A program made the position numbers and the translations under genes. The notes beneath the pieces are model-generated. The model was not told where the DNA came from, did not search any database, and saw nothing but the letters and a program-made list of their open reading frames with translations. A stretch of DNA of 64,000 nucleotides from Dipteris shenzhenensis. Lineage: Eukaryota > Polypodiophyta > Polypodiopsida > Gleicheniales. Shown here piece after piece: positions 12,101 to 21,294 of the stretch. The DNA lies in the NCBI GenBank assembly GCA_047967505.1, contig CM106540.1; one strand, 5' to 3'. Position 1 is the stretch's first letter, and each line of letters starts with the position of its first letter.

Positions 12101-13336
12101 ACTGTAACACCCCGTCTGAGTCAACAAGCTGCAAAACACTATCTCTACTATGTCTGGCCCCATGAGTAGAGGAAAAGTGTTTGTTGACCCTGCCACCCAT
12201 CTGAATCCAAAAGGATTCCCATGCATGAAAGGCATATTTTGCTCTCTGATCCAACAATGTCTGCAAATGAGCCCTTGCTGCAGCAAGGCGCTCCTGAATC
12301 CAATCATCGGTGGGCCTCTTCTGTTCTTCCCTCTGAAGGGATGCTAACTACTGGCGTATACCAATCTCACATCTGAAAATCTCACGTCTCCTAGAATCAA
12401 CGACTGAATGATAATAGTCACTAATTCCGGATAAGGATGCAGCTACCTGAGATGGATGGACAGCTCCACCCTGTATGTGAGAAACCCAAATCTGTAAAAT
12501 ATCCTCTGTGAGGCTCTCCTCTGCATAAAAAGCATCCGAAATCCTGACACTGGCAGAGCGTCCTCTCCGATGATGCTCAAGAATATGCAACACCACTGGA
12601 AAATGATCTGAGGTGGAAACCCCAGTAGAAATGCATACAGATCCTCCTCTATCAAGTGCCCAATCGTCTACATAAAATTTGTCAATCCGTGCACGAATGG
12701 GCATGTGTATTCTCCTGTTCAACCAAGAGTACATGAGTGACTGTGGGATAATATGAAAGGCATCATCCAACCAAGTGTCTCTGCCACTGAACTGAAAGAG
12801 AAAGGCATCCCAGGCTGCCCTCTCCAAAGAATGAATTCCACCCTGTCTGCCTCCCTTTTTGTCTGAAGGCAACTCAACCATGTTGAAGTCGCCACCAATG
12901 ATCCTAGAATCTGCAATGGGGGCCCAAGAGAGTAACTCCTTCCAAAAAGAGATCCGCTCCCCTCTGTTGTTGGGAGCATAAAGATTGAGAAGAACAATCT
13001 TACGCCCTCCAATCAAAATAATGATCCATTGAGCTCTAGAAGGGGAGATAATACCATGACCAGCAACCAAGGGGAGAATAGAAAGAGAGACTGAAATGCA
13101 AGGACCTCCCCTTGTGCCCATAGCAGGCGACCAGAAGGTATGTCCTGAAAGCAGTTTGCCAGACTTAGAGCAATCACTGGCATCTAGCTTGTGTTCCTGG
13201 ATAAAAAGGATATCAATAGCACCTCCAGTGATGCCTGGCCAGTGATGCCTGGATGAAGTTGGTTTCGGATCAACTGCCTACGGCGACGGTGTGGAACTCC
13301 GCCTAGGCCCTGTATGTTCCAGCTGACTATCCTCAT
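9103..13336 (-). pseudogene. LINE ORF2: APE endonuclease, reverse transcriptase, zf-RVT
   Basis: The start ATG at 13336 opens MRIVSWNIQGLGG, the usual start of plant L1 ORF2, overlapping the end of ORF1. The endonuclease spans about 13336-12350, with the QEHK glutamate, GGDFNM and SDHFPVV catalytic blocks visible. RT follows at about 11880-11040: GLIHLIPKGG, SVHQGCPLAPFLF and the active site ADDTAIF (LADDT rather than FADDT). Then come RNFLWSG and EGGLNIIDL, and a zinc-binding region at 9692-9348 (CPRC..TIQHCLWDC). Translation would end near 9103. Lesions include a small duplication of GTGATGCCTGG near 13228-13252 that breaks the frame, a stop near 12348, and frame shifts near 11890, 11640 and 11040. 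No functional protein can be made. Confidence 0.92.
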
Positions 13337-14185
13337 CGATAGAAGGATGCTGGGGATGGAAAGGCTTACCTGACCTAGTAGAGGAGACCAGCTTCCCCTG
13401 CGCCGAAACACTCCTACTGAGGGCAGGAAACTCAACAGGTGAAAGGATCCCCACACCTGCTGAAAGGGAGGCCCTGTCAGAAGGAATCCCAATGACCGGG
13501 ACCCCTAAGGTGGAGGGCACAAACTCCTCATCATCCATGAAAGTCGCCGAATCTGCCAGTGCCGAAAAAGAATTCTTGATAAGCAAGTTTGGCCGAGGAG
13601 TGCGAAGAAGACCTGCACTCATGGAAGATGGAGGAGAAGGACCTGCCAGGCCTCTATTAGCAGAACTGGAGCTCGAGGTTGAGGAGGCCTGTGGCTGGGG
13701 TGAAGAGGAATCAAGAGCCCTCATCTATGCCTGCACTTTCTCGATTTTCCTGACTGTGGCAGGAATAGTCTACGGGGAAGAAGTACCTGTAATCCCCTCG
13801 TGGTCAAAGACCAAAGTGACTGGGGCTCATGGATCTAAAGGCCCCTCCTGATGTGGAACTGTAGTGTCTGGGGCTGCAGCAACATCCACCTCTAGAGTCT
13901 GGAAGGCGTCTGTCTGCTGAATAGGATCAAAAGTCTCCTCCTGAGGTAAGAGAGCCGCTCTGATAGCTCTCCATCGTGGTACTAGGTGTGCTGCGGGCAT
14001 TGGGCACCCTGTTGCCCCTAGTGGTCTTGGGGTGCACGAAGCAGGGCGCCCTGTTGCTCTTGGTGGTCCTGGAGCGCGTGGTACACGATGCTGGGGAGGT
14101 GCAGTCATGGTAGTACATGAAGGAGCCGCACCAGAAGACCTCTTGGGTCTTTTTCTCTTCCTTGGGCAGTCTCTAGCAAAGTGCC

Positions 14186-14190
14186 CAAGG
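14186..14190. repeat. TRIM target-site duplication, left copy
   Basis: CAAGG, identical to 14886-14890 on the other side of the TRIM. Confidence 0.9.
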
Positions 14191-14507
14191 TGTTAGAATC
14201 CAAGAGCATGTGCCTAGCGTGCCCCCCGTCAAGACCGCTAGCACCTCACAGAAGTGCACAACCTTCATGGCCACTACGGAGGCTCTGGCATGTGTGTATG
14301 GCAGGTCCCCACCCCTGCCATAAGGCACCCTTGCCTAGCCAGCCCTCCAACCTCCACAAAAGGCAAGCTTGGGGGAATTGAAGATAGGAGGGGTAACTTG
14401 GACTATTTATGTCCCTTCATCTTCCACACACCTTTGTATGTGGGATAATTCAACCCTTTCTCCTTCTTCTTATCCCCTTTGTCCATGAGAGATTTGCACC
14501 TCCAACA
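14191..14507 (-). repeat. TRIM 3' LTR
   Basis: 317 bp. Its left edge reads TGTTAGAATCCAAGAGCATG, unlike the matching edge of the partner (TGTAAGAAAATAGTATGCAT), while the remaining 300 bp or so look identical. Confidence 0.92.
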
Positions 14508-14555
14508 CCCCCCTCCAATCGATCATGGAGAGAGGTGGCCGGGGATCAGACCCGG

Positions 14556-14567
14556 GCTCTGATACCA
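14556..14567 (-). promoter_or_regulatory. TRIM primer binding site
   Basis: Minus strand TGGTATCAGAGC, the same 12-mer as in the 2.6 kb element at 3007-3018, again with no spacer to the LTR. Confidence 0.9.
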
Positions 14568-14885
14568 TGTAAGAAAATAGTATGCATGTGCCTAGCGTGC
14601 CCCCCGTCAAGACCGCTAGCACCTCACAGAAGTGCACAACCTTCATGGCCACTACGGAGGCTCTGGCATGTGTGTATGGCAGGTCCCCACCCCTGCCATA
14701 AGGCACCCTTGCCTAGCCAGCCCTCCAACCTCCACAAAAGGCAAGCTTGGGGGAATTGAAGATAGGAGGGGTAACTTGGACTATTTATGTCCCTTCATCT
14801 TCCACACACCTTTGTATGTGGGATAATTCAACCCTTTCTCCTTCTTCTTATCCCCTTTGTCCATGAGAGATTTGCACCTCCAACA
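14568..14885 (-). repeat. TRIM 5' LTR
   Basis: 318 bp, ending CTCCAACA, followed by the CAAGG duplication at 14886-14890. Confidence 0.92.
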
Positions 14886-15599
14886 CAAGGGTCCTGCAAA
14901 TCCTGCACTGGTCATGTCTACCTAAAATCTCGACTTTGTTGAAAGAGAGAGCCGTCTGGATGTTGAAGCATAATGTGGTCATCTGAGATGTTAGGGTCAG
15001 AGACAATGACCCTAACACGAGGCACCCCGTCTGCACTGACTGCCTTTGCCAAGGAAGAAGGCATGCCAGGAAGGGAGGGGATCTCCATGACCACTCTGAA
15101 TGTGGCTCCGATAGTGGCAAGCAGTCGATGGTAGACCTGAGGAAGACCAAAAAACCTAATGAACAGTGATGTGACTTGCCTGTCCTCCTCGACCGGATCG
15201 AAGCAAAAGAAAGATCCTCCTCAAACCCAAAGCCAAGGGATTAGCTTTGAGAACAAGGGCTGTGGACTCGTGGGAGTCGAAAACCACTTGGAAGAATCCA
15301 CGTCCCAAAAGTCGAATATCCTTGAGGTGAGGGGCGAGGTCTCCTGGTAACACCACCAGCATCCAGTCTCTAGCCTGTGATCTGGAAGGGTGTGACCCAA
15401 AGATGCGGGCGAAAAGTGATGTGGAACCCTCTAATTCCACATCTTTCTTGAGCTGCTGCAGCTCGTCTTCTAAAAAAATGACGGTTCTCGCGGCCGGTGG
15501 AGGTGGACGGAGATTGGCTGAATGGGGTCCATTCGGCAATCAATGTGAAAAGGCCGATTCCAACACTGAAAAAGCTCTGTCCGTGAAACTACTACCCAA

Positions 15600-16390
15600 G
15601 ACGCCCTGAACACGGGCGTAGGAAGAAGGAGAAAGAGAGGGTAGGAGAGAGGGGAAGGGAAGGGAAAGAGAGGGGCAGGAAGAAGGAGAAAGAGAGGGGA
15701 GACAGAGGTAGGCTGAGGGGGAGGCGTGGGGAGTTGAGATAGGAAGGAAGGGGGCGGGGAGGGAGAGGGAGGAGGTTTTTTTTTTTCTTCCTTCGGGGGG
15801 GTCACCTTGGGGGGGAGAGCGTGGGGGAGGGAGGGGGGCGGGGGAGGAGAAGGGGGCGTGGGGGCTAGCAGGGGAGAGGGAGGGTGGAGGAGAAGGGGGC
15901 AGTGAGGAGGGGGAGAGTAGCGGGGGGGGAGAGGGAGGGCGAGGGAGGGGGCGGGGGAGGAGAAGGGGGTGGGGGGGCTGGCGGGGGAGAGGGAGGGCGG
16001 AGGAGAAGGGGGCAGTGGGGAGGGGGGCAGCGGGGGAGGGGAGAGGAGAAAGGGGCAACAGGGAGGGGGGTAGCAGGGGGGGCTGGCAAGGGAGAGGGAT
16101 GACGGGGGAGGAGAAGGGGAGCGGGGGGGCTGACGGGTGGGGGAGAGGTTGGGCGGGGAGGGAGAGGTAGGGGGTAGTGGGGGGGGGAGAGGGAGGGCGG
16201 GGAGGAGGAAGGGGAGAGGGAGGGTGAGGGAGGAGGGAGAGGGGGCTGGCGAGAGGGGAGGGAGAGGAGGAGCAGCGAGGGGGGGGCAGCGAGGGAGAGG
16301 GAGAGGGGGCTGGCTGAGAGAGGGAGAGGGGGGGGCAGTAGCTCACGGGGAGGAGCAACAGCTCAGGAGGGGCTGGCTCAATTTTGGTCA
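15600..16390 (-). repeat. Low-complexity C-rich 5' region of the LINE
   Basis: Nearly 800 bp of G-runs on plus (C-runs on minus), with imperfect units such as GGAGGAGAAGGGGG and GGGGAGAGGGAGGG. Long Pro/Ser-rich open frames on the minus strand here are a by-product of the repeat. Position before ORF1 fits a LINE 5' UTR. Many GGGG runs give strong G-quadruplex potential on the plus strand. Confidence 0.75.
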
Positions 16391-16440
16391 AAGGGTGTTG
16401 AGTCATTTTCATGAGTTTAGACTAGTAGTGGTCACAAATC

Positions 16441-16458
16441 TAGATCTTCATGGATTTT
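16441..16458. repeat. Candidate LINE target-site duplication, right
   Basis: See the partner at 8850-8867; one mismatch in 18. Confidence 0.5.
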
Positions 16459-18594
16459 TAAGAGTCTAGATTTGCATGATCAGATTTTTGTGAGTGTAGA
16501 CCAGTGCGAAAAAGGTGCACATAGATAGGTGGCATCGTTGCAGGTAGATGAGGGTGGCGAGTTGTGGGTAGGTGACGGGTGGCGAGCTGCGGGTAGATGA
16601 TAGGACAGAGTGTGAATAGTCTGATGCGAAGATGCATCATAGAGACTATGTGAAGGAGGGTAGAACTATATCTTGTGTTCAGCATTGCGGTGTTTAGAAC
16701 ATTAAGTTTTGATAGATTGTGTCTCATTATTACACCAATGCGGCAATCATTATGCCAGGAAAAATTTCCACGAGAGCATGACTCTACTGCAAATTCAAAA
16801 TCTCACCCATAAGCATGTTGTATCACACCCCCAAAATTACCCCTGAAATAGTTCCATGATTGGCTGCATCTGATCGTGCATTGACTGAGCGAACTACTTT
16901 TGAAAAGCAAGACAAAAGAAGAAAGAGTTTAACAATTATGGAGTTAAACATCAGAAATTTTTGTGAAAGTAATTTTGCAATTTGGATTTGCTTCATTTGC
17001 GACCAATCGGCAGATCGATCACCTTACACCCGAAATCTTGCTGCTTCTATCATGAAATTCGCCAAACATACATTTTGCGATGGGCTCACCTCGCTTCCTA
17101 TCTGTGAGGCCCGGATTTCTCATTGGGTGGGCATCATGGGAATACCCTCTTAGGTGAGTGAAGCAAGAACCACCTGAGCTATTGCTATTGTGGCGACAGA
17201 CATATGTAGAGGTGTGTGTGAATTAGGGCCAGTGCACACGTACATTGAGATGTGCACTTGGTGCAACGTCAATATGTAATTCCTCGCGTGATTTGCTATT
17301 TGTCATTGTGAGCATTAAATGAGCCTCTATGTGAACGAGGAGAGCTTGTGTGAGCATTTCTTGAGCATCCTTGACATGTTCTCTGGTTTCTGGGAGTTGC
17401 AGAGGAAGCTCATCGGTTGAAGCCACAATCGCACACTGATGCTCAAAACTGCACCTTCAAAATTGAAGTTGCCAATTCGAGCATGGGAGGCGCTCCGCCA
17501 TTTCCTTGTAGCTGCACATTTACAATCGGGTGTGGAGAGGCACAGAAAAAAAAAACAAGATTGAACCAGGTTCAATTGGCCTGGCCTATAGTTTTGCTGT
17601 CAAGATAGGATGTTCTCTCAGGTACGGAGCACTAGTGGGGGTTTTGTTATCGGAAATGTCTCACATGCATGCACAAGTGAGAGGCGGATCGGGTGACATG
17701 TGGAATGGTGTAGGTGCGAGTTATCCTGCAAAAGGGAACTCAAACAAGGTGGGGATCCCACTAAGGCCCTTCCTTTTGGAGTGACATTATAAGTCTAAGT
17801 GTAAGCTCCATAAATATTTCCAATAACTTATAAAAGCGAAACGATGGGTGTAAATTGGAAGGAAAGGAAAATAGAAAAAGCAAGTGAAGGTGAAGGAATA
17901 TGGATGAGTGAAAGAGGTGTGTGGTGGAAGGACCATTAAATAAAAGTGGGGACATGCCTATTTTGGGAAGAGTAATGTCATACAAGAGACAAAGAGAGCC
18001 TCTATCTTTACTTGGCCAGCACTAGGACGTTTTTTCAAATTCTGAAATCCTATGCTTCCACATGGCACAATATACACCCTTAGATTTTTTAAATTCTGAA
18101 AGCCCAAAAGCTTTGAAAGCTCTTGAAAAGCTGCGTAGAAATCCTGTGCTTCCACATGGCACAATATACACCCTTAGATTTTTTAAATTCTGAAAGCCCA
18201 AAAGCTTTGAAAGCTTTTGAAAAGCTGCGTAAAAAGCCAAGGCAAAACCTTTAAATATAGGTGAAACGGACGAACGTAAGCCAAAAACAACGTAGATTGC
18301 TTTATGAAGGCTATTGGTTTGTGTTTGAAAAGCTGCGTAAAAAGCCAACTGCGTAAAAAGCCAAGGCAAAACCTTTAAATATAGGTGAAACGGACGAACG
18401 TAAGCCAAAAACAACGTAGATTGCTTTATGAAGGCTATTGGTTTGTGAAGAGACCCTCACGTATTGGCTTTCGAATGTTCACGTACCATCACCATCAGGT
18501 TTGCTCCTACTTATACTGAAGCTTCAATTCATATACGCCAAGTGCACGTATGTTCGAATCATATTTAAAACTCCTTAAATTCTTGCTCGCTAAC
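16459..18594 (-). other. Part of trehalase intron 2 with small repeats
   Basis: No trehalase exon beyond exon 2 was found here on the minus strand, so this 2.1 kb is intronic if the gene is intact. It contains a 25-bp triplicate near 16530-16600 (GGTGGCGAGYTGYGGGTAG) and the tandem duplications listed at 18045-18447. Short open frames at 16860-17153 and 17223-17575 resemble nothing recognisable. Confidence 0.45.
18045..18447. repeat. Two adjacent tandem duplications
   Basis: A unit of about 95 bp (ATGGCACAATATACACCCTT, then GAAAGCCCAAAAGCTTTGAA) occurs at about 18045-18140 and 18141-18235. A unit of about 105-120 bp (TGCGTAAAAAGCCAAGGC, then GGACGAACGTAAGCC, then GGCTATTGGTTTGTG) occurs at about 18225-18330 and 18345-18447. 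Copies within each pair are nearly identical, so both duplications are recent. Confidence 0.85.
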
Positions 18595-19518
18595 CTGATC
18601 ACCGAGTAACTGTCCCAATAGTAAACCTCTCTGAAACGTGCCCCGGGAACTATCACGGGCTTTGGTAGAGGCAGTAGAGTGTGCTGCTCCGGCTCTTCTT
18701 TCACGTTTGGTGCGACTTGTCTGGCGAGTTGCAACCACAAAGAGTGCACCTTCAAAGCCCACTCGCGAACTTTCGGCTCCTTCACCTTCGGTAGAAACTT
18801 TGGAGGCTCCGCCTTAAAATCAAGTGGCATGTATGCCTCAAGATCAGCTCCGGCTTCGTAGAAGTAATCGTTAATGAATTTTTGAAATGTTTCTGCATCA
18901 GACATCGATCACGTAGGAGGCATTAGAACATTAGCAGTGGAAGAAGTGCAAACAATGCATTTGCACGTGGAGTTGCATAGATTTCTCTGCATGAGAACGC
19001 AGCCACCAGAAAACATCAATATATGGGTCGAAAACCGTCGGGCGGCTGTGACACAATCGAAACGAGAATGCACGAAAGGGGTTGAAAGTACTAGTATTAG
19101 ACAAAAACTGTGAGTAAACAACAACGACGCAAGCAATGCACAGCACAAATCTTCCAAGTTATTCCTGTCTTCCCAGCTGCTTGCGCGAGAGAGACAAGAT
19201 GATTAAGATTGATCCAATGGCAAGAAGCTCCAAAGATGAGAAACAATTGCTGATCATGAGCTCGGACAGAGAGAGAGAGAGGAGACCTGGAGAGAAGGAG
19301 CCGTTGGGGGTGCGAGGGAGGAGGTGGAAAGCAGCGGAGGTGTGAGGGAGGGAGAAACGGAGGGGGAGGTCGACGTAAGTCTTGGGATCCAAGGAAGAGT
19401 TGAGGGAGAGGGCGGAGGATTGGATTTGTTGAAGCAAGGAGATGAGCGAGGAAGAGGGAGGGGGAGAAGGAAGGCCAGGGGATGAGCAAGAAGGTGTCAC
19501 CTCGAGCTCCCTCGCCAT
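18595..19518 (-). CDS. Trehalase (GH37), exons 1-2 only
   Basis: Trehalase hydrolyses trehalose to two glucose; the plant enzyme is extracellular or membrane-bound. Exon 1 (19518-19287) starts MARELEV, includes SLISLLQQIQS and DPKTYVDLPL and ends at donor AG|GTCTCC. Exon 2 (18892-18595) begins after GATGCAG and runs from TFQKFINDYFYEAGADLEAY through PKVREWALKVHSLW to the GH37 signature PGARFREVYYWDSY, ending at donor AG|GTTAGC. Phases fit: 232 bp leaves one base and exon 2 supplies two. About 177 residues are encoded, against roughly 600 for plant trehalases, so the catalytic C-terminal half is missing. It may lie left of 8.8 kb or outside the window, with the LINE inside the intron. An in-frame ATG at 19602 is less likely because a Phe run follows. 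Confidence 0.88.
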
Positions 19519-19564
19519 AGCCACACTCACTTCTACAATGTCATTCAAGAACAAGGAGAAACAA

Positions 19565-19587
19565 AAGAAGAAGAAGAAGAAGAAGAA
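19565..19587 (-). repeat. Trinucleotide run in trehalase 5' leader
   Basis: AAG repeats on plus (CTT on minus) upstream of the trehalase start, followed by a CT run near 19609-19623. Confidence 0.8.
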
Positions 19588-19693
19588 GGGATCCCTCCCC
19601 ATACTTTTCTCTCTCTCTCTCTCTTTGCTTTCTTTTCACAAAAGTTAGCTCCTCAACCTTAGTTTTGCTCGCTCTTCCTTCTCTCTTTTGTGT

Positions 19694-19706
19694 TATTATA
19701 TATATA
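19694..19706 (-). promoter_or_regulatory. TATA box of trehalase
   Basis: Minus strand TATATATATAATA, about 175 bp upstream of the exon 1 ATG, leaving room for a leader of about 145-150 bp with the CTT run. Confidence 0.6.
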
Positions 19707-19867
19707 CCTCACCATTGAGCATCCCTTACTAGAGATGATGAAAAGCACTACTCGAACGAGACAATCGTGCAAATACTTCTCCTCCACATAGGACAAGAGC
19801 AAAACCACCTTTGGTCACCACTCTTTTACCCCTAGCCACAATCTTATAGCAACATGTAAATAGTTTG

Positions 19868-19968
19868 ATATATCCACTTGTGAAAAGTACATTTTCAAAT
19901 TTGGGAGCTCATGGGTATTTATGCCCACTTGTGAAAAGTACATTTTCAAAATTTTGGGAACTCATGGC
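19868..19968. repeat. Tandem duplication of about 53 bp
   Basis: CCACTTGTGAAAAGTACATT, then TTCAAA..TTTGGGA.CTCATGG, occurs twice in a row. The rest of 19710-20440 shows no gene. Confidence 0.85.
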
Positions 19969-20439
19969 TAGTATTTTGGCTTTCTTACCTGGTTTACATG
20001 CTTTCTCTTTCCTACTCTAGAAGAGAGCATGTAAATCATGTAACTCTAGAAGAGTGTGTCAGTAGTTGTGGAAGTACTTCATGGAGACCTGAGGACTCCA
20101 TGTGTTTAATTTGTGACGTCGTTTCTGGTGCTCTACACTAAATCGTAGTCGACCGCGAGGATTTAGGCATTAGTCTCTTTTGTGCATAGGCACCCCATCT
20201 AGCTGATGATGAAGTGCAGTGAATTGCAGTGCTTTCATTCCTTAATTCGAGTTGCGCATGCATTCTCTACTATGCATAGGTACTGTGTCTACATAGTCGG
20301 CATCATCATACACGACCATAGTCTACATCTTTGATCGTTGGATTGTGTATAGCTTTTGTGCTTGAATTTATCATCTTTAGGAAATTGCACATATGCTAAC
20401 CAACATATCCAAACATGCAGAACATGAGGAATGCATATT

Positions 20440-21290
20440 GACTAATCATGATTGTTTTTCAGATTCCAACATTCCAGCAAAGAAATAGGCGACTTCTCGT
20501 CGAGCTGTGGACATCACAAAGGATACTCCACGTAAGTGGAATGTACGGTCATTTCAATTCTGAAATGTTTCTGCACCGTCTGTTGCTCTGGTCCGCATTA
20601 ATGCGCTACATCTCCAACACTGGAGGTGACTATTCGAAACGGGGGGATGGCACGTTCCCCTATGATATATAATTTTTGGAGAGACATGTGCCGGCTCTCC
20701 ACCATACATTACGTATGGTTTTTTTTTTTAAAACACCTCATCTTGAGCACGCACACTTCTTCGCACATTCTGTTTCTGCAAGGAAACATTACATTTGCTT
20801 GGTTCGACCAACATACTAATCATGTCTGCAACACTTCTGTTTTCGAGATGTTTGCAGCCTCCAAACGAGTGTCTTCTCCTAAAGGTACGCACAACAAAAT
20901 GTATTTGCTTGATTCAAGTTATTTTATCAATTCTTTCACCTTCTAAAGATAGAGGTTCAGTCCATTTTGTTTTTCCTGTTGCGTTTAGACAAAACCACGT
21001 GAGTGAAATTGTAGCAAAGTTTCGGATGGTTTTTATTATTAATCCTTGTAGGTGTTTGAACCCGAACATAAGACATCGATTCATGTCACGATGTAGAAAT
21101 GACCACCGGAAACTCCTTCGAACATGACCATTTGTCAACGCTCAGAGTAGCCAGAGGTCGAGCTATTCAACTTGATATAACATCAAGAAAGATGTCCTTG
21201 AGGCCAGCTACGTCATCGTGGTTGACCATCGCAGATAGATACAAGCAATGGGTTAGTAATTGCGCGGCTATTTTCTCTAGCATTCAAATC
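20440..21290 (+). pseudogene. Unrecognised coding remnants upstream of the Pif1 helicase
   Basis: Protein-like text appears on the plus strand in several frames: around 20462-20540 (bounded by TTTTTCAG and GTAAGTGG, like an exon), around 20760-20890, and 21100-21300 (LRVARGRAIQLDITSRKM, ADRYKQWVSN), ending with a cysteine pair ICSVCG next to the start of the helicase frame. A frame shift at about 21300 would join CSVCG to GHNHTTVC, which together look like a zinc finger N-terminal to the helicase. Stops and frame changes prevent any intact product, and no family was recognised. Confidence 0.4.
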
Positions 21291-21294
21291 TGCA

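Larger units (their letters stand above)
14191..14885 (-). mobile_element. TRIM element, 695 bp, interior of only 60 bp
   Basis: Two near-identical LTRs (14191-14507, 317 bp; 14568-14885, 318 bp) start TG and end CA and are flanked by CAAGG duplications. The interior (14508-14567) holds little more than a purine tract (minus strand TTGGAGGGGGG) and the primer binding site TGGTATCAGAGC directly at the LTR edge. This is the definition of a terminal-repeat retrotransposon in miniature: no coding capacity, moved by proteins from another LTR element. It lies in the LINE in the same strand sense and interrupts its ORF1 knuckle. The LTRs appear identical except for the outer 15 or so bases of the left copy. 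Confidence 0.95.
13278..15539 (-). pseudogene. LINE ORF1 (DUF4283-like, zinc knuckle), split by TRIM
   Basis: ORF1 of plant L1 elements encodes an RNA-binding gag-like protein that coats the LINE transcript. From the ATG at 15539 a DUF4283-like region is readable, including LLGRGFFQVVFDSHEST. The frame shifts near 15190, after which IRFFGLPQVYH and IGATFRVVMEIPSLPG continue the domain. A CCHC knuckle follows, CRIC then four residues to GHFARDC, and the TRIM is inserted between its second cysteine and its histidine. Beyond the TRIM the frame continues with a basic stretch, a Pro/Ala-rich linker and a C-terminus containing NSFSALADSATFMDDEE. The last part (13724-13278) overlaps the ORF2 start. 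Frameshift plus insertion make it non-functional. Confidence 0.85.
8868..16440 (-). mobile_element. L1-type LINE retrotransposon, inactive, nested TRIM inside
   Basis: On the minus strand, in order: a C-rich 5' region (about 16380-15600), ORF1 with a DUF4283-like segment and CCHC knuckle, ORF2 with APE-type endonuclease, reverse transcriptase and zf-RVT zinc-binding region, a 3' UTR and a short poly(A) (poly-T on plus at 8874-8881). The 18-bp sequences at 8850-8867 and 16441-16458 differ at one base and may be the target-site duplication. Similarity continues weakly on both sides, so an older flanking repeat is also possible. Several frameshifts and stops, plus the 695-bp TRIM, show the copy is dead. 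Confidence 0.9.

Noticed and set aside
14254-14826. Duplicated 64-codon frame MHNLHGHYGGSGM
   Set aside because: It lies wholly inside the two TRIM LTRs and reflects their identity, not a gene.
15540-16412. 290-codon Pro/Ser/Leu-rich open frame on minus
   Set aside because: It lies in the C-rich tract; all frames are open there because the repeat lacks stop codons, and no domain is present.
19159-19602. Single-exon reading of the trehalase 5' frame to 19159
   Set aside because: Family similarity stops at the GTCTCC donor and resumes in exon 2 with matching phase, so splicing is the better reading.
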